From: Aquirhabdus parva
GTDB lineage: Bacteria > Pseudomonadota > Gammaproteobacteria > Pseudomonadales > Moraxellaceae
Length of the DNA: 64,000 bases
Assembly (NCBI RefSeq): GCF_003351745.1
Contig: NZ_CP031222.1
Coordinates: 3,082,207-3,146,206, forward strand
Direction of reading: 5' to 3'
In this document: positions 58,959 through 64,000 of the stretch, piece by piece
Numbering within the stretch: the first letter of the stretch is position 1
Layout of the letters: each line of letters begins with the position of its first letter
Notes under the pieces: model-generated
What the model saw: the letters and a program-made list of their open reading frames with translations, nothing else
What the model was told of the DNA's origin: nothing
Databases searched by the model: none
Made by a program: the position numbers and the translations under genes

Positions 58959-59813
58959 CTAACCCAACAGCCCATTCTTGGAATCTTCAAAAGCCTGTAG
59001 GATTTCTTCAAAGGTATTCATAATAAACAGCCCACGACCATAAATCGGTTCGTTCAGAGGCTCTCCCGTTAAAATAAGAAAGTGACTGTCTTCAAGGGTA
59101 TCAACCGTAAAGTCAGCATGATGGCTGCTCATCACCGCAAGCCCCGCCGCTTCCATCGGCTCAGCATCCGCATACTGTAGAAGCCCCGAGATTAAATAAA
59201 CCAACGCGGTATCACCCACCTGTGCATTAAACAGGGCCGACTTTGCCGCGCGCATCCGCACATCCAGCACATTCATACGGGTATGCGTCTCGGCAGGGCC
59301 AGTCACACCGTTGAATTGTCCTGCGATCACGCGCACAGTCCCTACCCCATCAGGCAGCTCCACAGTCGGGATATCGGCACTAGCCAGACCTTGATAGCGT
59401 GGCGGTCCTAGCTTGTCGCGAGCAGGCAGATTGACCCAGAGTTGAATCATCTCAAAAGGACCACCTTGCGCCGTAAAAGCTTCGCTAAACAGCTCCTGAT
59501 GGATAATGCCATGTGCCGCAGTCATCCATTGCACATCACCAGCCCCGATGATACCGCCGCCGCCCTTGGAATCCTTATGCTCAATCTCCCCTTTAAAGAC
59601 GATCGTCACCGTCTCAAAGCCACGATGCGGGTGGTCATCGACACCCTGACGGCGTGATGACGGTTTTAACCGACCGGGACCGATATGATCGAGCAATAGA
59701 AAGGGGGATACCGTATTGCCAAGTTCATAATGCGAAAAGACCGAAACCACCGGAGAAAAGTCACCCACAGCAGAGCGGGTATCGTTGCGATGAACAAAAG
59801 CAAGCGTTTTCAT
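58959..59813 (-). CDS. Pirin family protein
   Basis: 284 residues. The pirin signatures are LLLDHIGPGRLKPSSRRQGV, HPHRGFETVTIVFKGEIEHK with the two His ligands, and GDVQWMTAAHGIIHQE with a further His and Glu. A second cupin (RVIAGQFNGVTG, VLDVRMRAAKSALFNAQVGD) follows. Pirins are non-haem iron cupins, some with quercetinase activity. Confidence 0.92.
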   Translation of the reverse strand: MKTLAFVHRNDTRSAVGDFSPVVSVFSHYELGNTVSPFLLLDHIGPGRLKPSSRRQGVDDHPHRGFETVTIVFKGEIEHKDSKGGGGIIGAGDVQWMTAAHGIIHQELFSEAFTAQGGPFEMIQLWVNLPARDKLGPPRYQGLASADIPTVELPDGVGTVRVIAGQFNGVTGPAETHTRMNVLDVRMRAAKSALFNAQVGDTALVYLISGLLQYADAEPMEAAGLAVMSSHHADFTVDTLEDSHFLILTGEPLNEPIYGRGLFIMNTFEEILQAFEDSKNGLLG

Positions 59814-60100
59814 AATGTCTCTTTATTCAAAGCGTTGAGCAGCAGCGGGAGGGTGAGAATAGATAAAATATAGCATAAGACGTGTATGGCTTTGCGGTGA
59901 TTTGCGTCATAAGGAGGCTGGGCTGGAGCGTGATTCTTTTTGTAGTTTATCGTGGGTTCAGCAAATTTAAGGTGCAATAATCTCAAGTAGCATTCACTTA
60001 AGAAATATTTATCACATGATCAGAATAGCTTATTGTCTGAGGTGAACTGCCATAACACTCACCTATTTTGACTAACTATTTAAATACTATTGACGAATGT
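59814..60100. other. Intergenic gap
   Basis: 290 bp with no gene or structured repeat seen. Confidence 0.35.
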
Positions 60101-60493
60101 TCACATCGGACAAGATAAGGGCACTGCTGGAGCAGGGCTACTAAACTGAGCATGACCAGAACAAACTGTATAAGATACAGACCAATTATTCGGGGACTTC
60201 AAACTTTCAGACTTCGCACTATGAATAAGTCTTGGTGTTGCACTGTTATCATCGTAAAGTTTCACTGATGGGGAAGATTGACCAACTACGTTTAAATTAT
60301 TAACCTCCAGTCGTAAGCCATTCTTTAGTTTGATCGATGCAGACTCTCCTGAAGGAATACTTATATCTACCGCATAAGGAAGATTATTTTCTACAATTAC
60401 TGATGCAGAAAATTTAAGGGGCAATTCTGACGCAACTGAAATGCTAGAGAGCATTGCGGTGCTTAATCCAATCAACAGTTTATGTGACAACAT
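60101..60493 (-). CDS. Small exported protein
   Basis: 130 residues from the ATG at 60493 (AAGGAA upstream). Signal peptide MLSHKLLIGLSTAMLSSISV then a beta-sandwich-like mature domain (LKFSASVIVENNLPYAVDIS ... IKLKNGLRLEVNNL) with two Cys near the end. No family recognised. Confidence 0.6.
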   Translation of the reverse strand: MLSHKLLIGLSTAMLSSISVASELPLKFSASVIVENNLPYAVDISIPSGESASIKLKNGLRLEVNNLNVVGQSSPSVKLYDDNSATPRLIHSAKSESLKSPNNWSVSYTVCSGHAQFSSPAPAVPLSCPM

Positions 60494-60597
60494 GGCATAT
60501 TTCCTTTTCAAGAGAATATAGATTTTTAACAAACTAGAAGCTAAATTTTAATCCTCACCAGCACTCTTATTGAGTGTTTTTTGCTCACTCAAATTTA

Positions 60598-60609
60598 GAC
60601 CATTTGGTC
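60598..60609. promoter_or_regulatory. Palindromic box GACCATTTGGTC
   Basis: GACCA and TGGTC arms flank TT. The core ACCANNTGGT recurs at 42332, 47859, 48081 and 55078, all intergenic. Confidence 0.4.
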
Positions 60610-60740
60610 AACAACGCTCAAATAATAAATAGTCATATTGAAATAACATAAATGCATAAAATTATGTTTTAGAGAATTTGGAGGATATCCAAAAAAAAAT
60701 GGATTAGGTTTGTTAAATTAACGAACTTATCAAGCAAACT

Positions 60741-60846
60741 TAGGGTGTAATAAGCCAAAGCAGATTGCATCAACCTATATGAAAATTTTCAGCATCGAAT
60801 TGAGATCATCTCAGATATCGTTGATGGATTAAAATCCACCTTACCC
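60741..60846. repeat. Degenerate copy of the MITE-like repeat
   Basis: It carries TGTAATAAGCCAAAGC, ATCTCAGATATCGTTGATGG and the end AAAATCCACCTTACCCT, similar to the right half of 49999-50201. Confidence 0.5.
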
Positions 60847-61055
60847 TAGCCTTCCTTAGCTAGTAACTAGTTGATTGCCCCCCCCAAAAATGTCCCAAAA
60901 CAACGCCTATCTGTCCCTTTACCGTTGTAGTTAAGCCATTCCTCACCCACCCAATCCCTCATACTCACCTTACTGGATCGGATCGAAAAAAGGCGTTAAA
61001 CACCCCTTCTATTCGACCCAATCAGTTACACCCAGACGTGAAGAGGAACGCTAAA

Positions 61056-62045
61056 ATGACACATGCACAGATCGCGGATCTTCCATCCGCTCCATCGACC
61101 ACCTCCATCAAGAACCTGCCGATCAACCTGTTTGCGGCAGTCATGGGGATCTCTGGATTGGTGCTGGCGCTGCGCCAAGCGAGTCACCAATTCGGCTTAA
61201 GCCCAATGGCTGCTGAGAGTACTGGTGTGGTTGCGGTCGTCGTTTTCGTGATCTTGAGTCTGTCTTATATCATTAAAGCCATGCGATTTCCCGCTGTGGT
61301 GCGCGGTGAGTTTACCCACCCTATCGCCGGTAACTTCTTTGGCACCGTGACCATTGCCATCCTGCTGATCTCTAGCGTGGTTGCACCAGTCAGCACACTT
61401 GCCGCCGAAGTCATCTGGACCATAGGTGCACTCGCCGCGCTGGCGCTGGCCTTCATCATCGTCAGTCGCTTGCTACAGGGTAAGATCGACGCCACGCACG
61501 CCTTGCCAGTCTGGCTGATTCCCAGTGTCGGCACGCTGGATATTCCGGTCACGGGTGGTCATATGAGCATGGCGTGGGCGCATGAATTGAACCTATTTTC
61601 CATGGCTGTGGGCATGGTACTCGCGCTGGTTTTCTTCACCATGATCACCTCACGGCTGATTCATCAGGAAAAAATCGCACCGCCCATGCTGCCCTCGATG
61701 ATGATCCTGATGGCGCCTTTTCCGGTTGGCTTCCTTGCGTATACTCATTTCACCCAACATGTCGATCAGTTTGCAGGGCTATTGTTTTACTTTGGCTTAT
61801 TTCTATTTATCGTCATCAGCGTTAAATTGTTTAAAAGCCGTGTGCCGTTTATACCCGGTTGGTGGGCAATCAGCTTTCCGCTCGCTGCACTGGTCAATGC
61901 CGCACTGGAATACGCCACCTATGCCCAAACTTGGCCCATCACCTTGCTTGCAGGGGCACTGCTGGTATTCTTGAGCATCGTGATTATCGTACTTGCGGTC
62001 AAGACGCTGCAGATCCTCGCCAATGGCAAATTGCTCTCGGCGTAA
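61056..62045 (+). CDS. SLAC1/TehA-type (TDT family) anion transporter
   Basis: 329 residues from the ATG at 61056 with GAGGAA upstream; a GTG six codons earlier is less likely. Ten membrane helices with signature INLFAAVMGISGLVLALRQA, THPIAGNFFGTVTIAILLIS and PVTGGHMSMAWAHELNLFSM. Members export or conduct tellurite, malate, nitrate or other anions. It converges on the MOSC gene and shares a strong terminator. Confidence 0.9.
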   Translation: MTHAQIADLPSAPSTTSIKNLPINLFAAVMGISGLVLALRQASHQFGLSPMAAESTGVVAVVVFVILSLSYIIKAMRFPAVVRGEFTHPIAGNFFGTVTIAILLISSVVAPVSTLAAEVIWTIGALAALALAFIIVSRLLQGKIDATHALPVWLIPSVGTLDIPVTGGHMSMAWAHELNLFSMAVGMVLALVFFTMITSRLIHQEKIAPPMLPSMMILMAPFPVGFLAYTHFTQHVDQFAGLLFYFGLFLFIVISVKLFKSRVPFIPGWWAISFPLAALVNAALEYATYAQTWPITLLAGALLVFLSIVIIVLAVKTLQILANGKLLSA

Positions 62046-62074
62046 AATTTAGTGTTTTGGCTTAAAACCATTTC

Positions 62075-62121
62075 AAAAAGATCCGGGGGCGAGTCTACAG
62101 ACTTCGCCACTTGATCTTTTT
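62075..62121. terminator. Strong bidirectional terminator between convergent genes
   Basis: AAAAAGATC / GATCTTTTT outer arms with an inner GGCGAGTC / GACTTCGCC stem around TACA. Confidence 0.92.
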
Positions 62122-62146
62122 ATTGATGACACAAAAAAATCGAAGT

Positions 62147-62794
62147 CTATAGCAGACGCTTCCTCAACACATCTTTGAAGCTATGTTCCAGCGCAGGATT
62201 TACCAGCCAAGATTCAATCTCGGCACGATCTTTAAATCCTTTGTCATTATAGATTTGCCATAAGCGGGTTAAAGTCGCCTCGGGATAGTCCCGCTCAAGC
62301 AATATACATTCATCACCCATCTGCATATTGCCGACCATCAGCACGCGATAATACCAACCGACACAGCCCTGATCCTGCATAAACTTGGCGACCCCGCTAT
62401 GGTTCAACTGACTGTCGATCTTCCAGCATGGACGCCTCGGACGCGTCACTTGAACCTGTACCGTCCCGATTTGAAATACGTCGCCGATACAGACCGTATC
62501 TTCATCCATATCACTCACGATCAGATTTTCCCCGAGCATGCCCTCATAGATGATCACCGTAGGAAACGCTTCCTTGATCAGCCCATAGACCTTACTCGGC
62601 ATCTGATGGATGGCCTGTAGCGGACCGCCATGAAAGAACGAGTCCGCCTGCTCATCTCCGGCGAATCCAGTGCTGGTGACCGTGACCGCATCCACTCTCG
62701 ATTTATTGATGGCACTGGTCTGCTCGCGCGCAAAAGGCAACGCCTCACCCACCTGTAGCCGCTTTACATGTCCACACAAAATGACCTCACTCAT
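62147..62794 (-). CDS. MOSC domain protein
   Basis: 215 residues. MOSC features are TGFAGDEQADSFFHGGPLQA, then IHQMPSKVYGLIKEAF, MLGENLIVSDMDEDTVCIGD, and the Cys in VTRPRRPCWKIDSQLNHSG. A C-terminal 3-alpha segment (EATLTRLWQIYNDKGFKDRA) as in YiiM. YiiM-like enzymes reduce N-hydroxylated compounds with a molybdenum cofactor. Confidence 0.9.
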   Translation of the reverse strand: MSEVILCGHVKRLQVGEALPFAREQTSAINKSRVDAVTVTSTGFAGDEQADSFFHGGPLQAIHQMPSKVYGLIKEAFPTVIIYEGMLGENLIVSDMDEDTVCIGDVFQIGTVQVQVTRPRRPCWKIDSQLNHSGVAKFMQDQGCVGWYYRVLMVGNMQMGDECILLERDYPEATLTRLWQIYNDKGFKDRAEIESWLVNPALEHSFKDVLRKRLL

Positions 62795-63015
62795 CGAATA
62801 CGCTCCTTTTTCTACGCCTCAAGGTTAGTCAAAAGTATGAGTCTCATTATAGGTCCGCTTTCTCATGTCCATTTGTTCTCTACACGCACAAGTCTTTGTC
62901 CATGGTGGGTATTCAACACCCGCTTCCTAAGGCGTACCTTTTACTCACAGCAGATCATTGGATCTGAAGACAAAACCGCCACCCTTTGATCACAGATAAA
63001 ATAGCGAGAACGATC

Positions 63016-63723
63016 ATGAACACATCCAAAGTCATTATCATCACCGGCGCATCACAAGGCATCGGTGCAGAAACCGTCAAAACCTTCCTCAGTCGCGGCT
63101 ACCGTGTGGTCGCCACCGCACGCTCAATCCAACCTTCAACTACCCCAGACCTCGTCACGGTCGCAGGCGACATCGGTGATCCAGACACCGCCCAGCGCGT
63201 GATTGATGCCGCCATGAAACACTTCGGTCGGATCGACACCCTCGTAAATAATGCTGGTATCTTTATCGCCAAGCCCTTCACCGCCTATACCGCCGAGGAC
63301 TATGCACAAGTCAGCAGCGTCAATCTCAACGGCTTTTTCTATATCACCCAGCGCGCAGTCTCCATCATGGAAAACCAAGGCAATGGACATATTGTCAGCA
63401 TCACCACCACGCTGGTCGAGCATGCGATCCAAGGCGTACCCTCGGTACTGGCTTCCCTCAGCAAAGGAGGGATCAGCGCCGCCACCAAGTCGCTCGCCAT
63501 TGAGTATGCCCACAAAGGCATCCGCGCCAATGCTGTCTCCCCGGGTATCATCAAATCACCAATGCACGCCGTGGAAACACATGCTGCGCTGGCAGGGTTA
63601 CACCCCCTCGGTCATATGGGAGAGATGAGCGACATCGTCAATGCAATTGTCTATCTGGACAACGCCCCCTTCGTCACAGGTGAAATCCTGCATGTCGATG
63701 GCGGCCAAAGCGCAGGGCACTAA
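63016..63723 (+). CDS. Short-chain dehydrogenase/reductase with altered active site
   Basis: 235 residues from the ATG at 63016. Rossmann motifs: IIITGASQGIGAETV (GxxxGxG), AGDIGDP, NNAGIF. The catalytic Ser is in VSITTTLVEHA, but the YxxxK site reads ASLSK, so Tyr is replaced by Ala while Lys is kept. The end (SPGIIKSPMH ... VTGEILHVDGGQSAGH) is normal. Reduced or different catalysis is expected. Confidence 0.88.
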   Translation: MNTSKVIIITGASQGIGAETVKTFLSRGYRVVATARSIQPSTTPDLVTVAGDIGDPDTAQRVIDAAMKHFGRIDTLVNNAGIFIAKPFTAYTAEDYAQVSSVNLNGFFYITQRAVSIMENQGNGHIVSITTTLVEHAIQGVPSVLASLSKGGISAATKSLAIEYAHKGIRANAVSPGIIKSPMHAVETHAALAGLHPLGHMGEMSDIVNAIVYLDNAPFVTGEILHVDGGQSAGH

Positions 63724-63841
63724 GCTGAGATAGCGATTTATATGTAAGCTGTGCAAAGCAATGCTGATCTCAACGTCGGTATTGCTGAGTCATCAAAAAA
63801 ACGTCATTAAAAAGACAACTGATGCATAACGATATAGTGGC

Positions 63842-64000
63842 TTAGCGCTTACGATTTTGGGCCGCAGTCACCAGATGCGCCACCAGAAAATCAACAAAAA
63901 CCCGCACCCGCGACGACAGATAGCGGCTATGCGGATACAGCAAGGTAAAAGGACGCGAGCGCCCACCAAACTCCGTCAACACCTCAACCAACTTGCCCTC
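63842..64000 (-). CDS. LysR-type regulator, C-terminal end only
   Basis: 53 codons to the TAA at 63842; the gene continues past the window edge. PFTLLYPHSRYLSSRVRVFV, then DFLVAHLVTAAQ is the usual end of the LysR effector-binding domain. It converges on the SDR gene, so the two form a convergent pair; regulation of a gene outside the window is likely. Confidence 0.85.
   Translation of the reverse strand, partial: EGKLVEVLTEFGGRSRPFTLLYPHSRYLSSRVRVFVDFLVAHLVTAAQNRKR

Overview
The window is mostly one P22-like podovirus prophage (about 0.5-49.3 kb) in a gammaproteobacterial chromosome. Roughly 47-48% GC by eye, AT-rich intergenic stretches, and the mix of transporters, pirin, MOSC, SDR and HipA genes suggest Moraxellaceae or a relative; this taxonomic call is an inference. 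A truncated hemerythrin-like gene lies to the left, and about 14.7 kb of ordinary chromosomal genes lie to the right.

Almost all phage genes are on the minus strand, so the late operon reads from high to low coordinates: small and large terminase (36.3-34.2 kb), an inserted accessory block (34.1-31.4 kb, including a GHKL-type ATPase plus STAS-like pair), portal, scaffold, coat, gp4-like and gp10-like neck proteins, tail proteins, then gp7-like and gp20-like ejection proteins (22-19.9 kb). After an unusual island (19.9-5.6 kb) come fibre genes, holin, SAR endolysin and a beta-helix tailspike (5.5-0.6 kb). The early region is at 44-49.3 kb: lambda O/P-like replication genes with an iteron cluster inside the O-like gene, a VRR-NUC nuclease, an HNH-like protein, a 57-residue gene in the cro position, an operator region with repeated TAGTTTCC boxes, and a LexA-like repressor. 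Between terminase and early genes lie six small zinc-ribbon paralogues, a Cas2-like protein, an AEC transporter, a lipoprotein and a second tailspike. No integrase was found.

The most striking part is the 19.9-5.6 kb island. Four proteins share a conserved N-terminus (MGSNT, then ELT-x-D/E-x-LN) and have unrelated C-termini; two contain the Gly/Ala-rich or GFGD-type pre-toxin segments typical of Rhs/CdiA polymorphic toxins. Each is followed by a small gene placed like an immunity gene. The first overlaps the stop codon of the gp20-like ejection gene. The next two are each preceded by a terminator and a ~40 bp relic of that ejection gene's 3' end, so the cassettes appear to have spread by duplication at this junction. 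An orphan toxin tail (16 residues identical to the end of another toxin) still sits 3 bp upstream of a small membrane protein. The simplest reading is a phage-borne polymorphic toxin-immunity array built on a virion/ejection N-terminal module. Two further paralogous membrane families, a MORN-repeat secreted protein and an SH3-like lipoprotein are interleaved.

The 0.9 kb between the replication operon and the repressor has no convincing gene but holds five plus-strand intrinsic terminators. Two of them are preceded by near-identical promoters, predicting tandem 60-70 nt small RNAs.

The right flank (49.3-64 kb) carries a ~200 bp MITE-like element, a DKNYY-type protein, a HipA/HTH toxin-antitoxin module flanked by a duplicated hydrolase 3' end, a pair of double-glycine-leader bacteriocin-like peptides, a secreted carbohydrate-binding-like protein, membrane proteins, pirin, a SLAC1/TehA transporter, a MOSC protein, an atypical SDR and the end of a LysR regulator.
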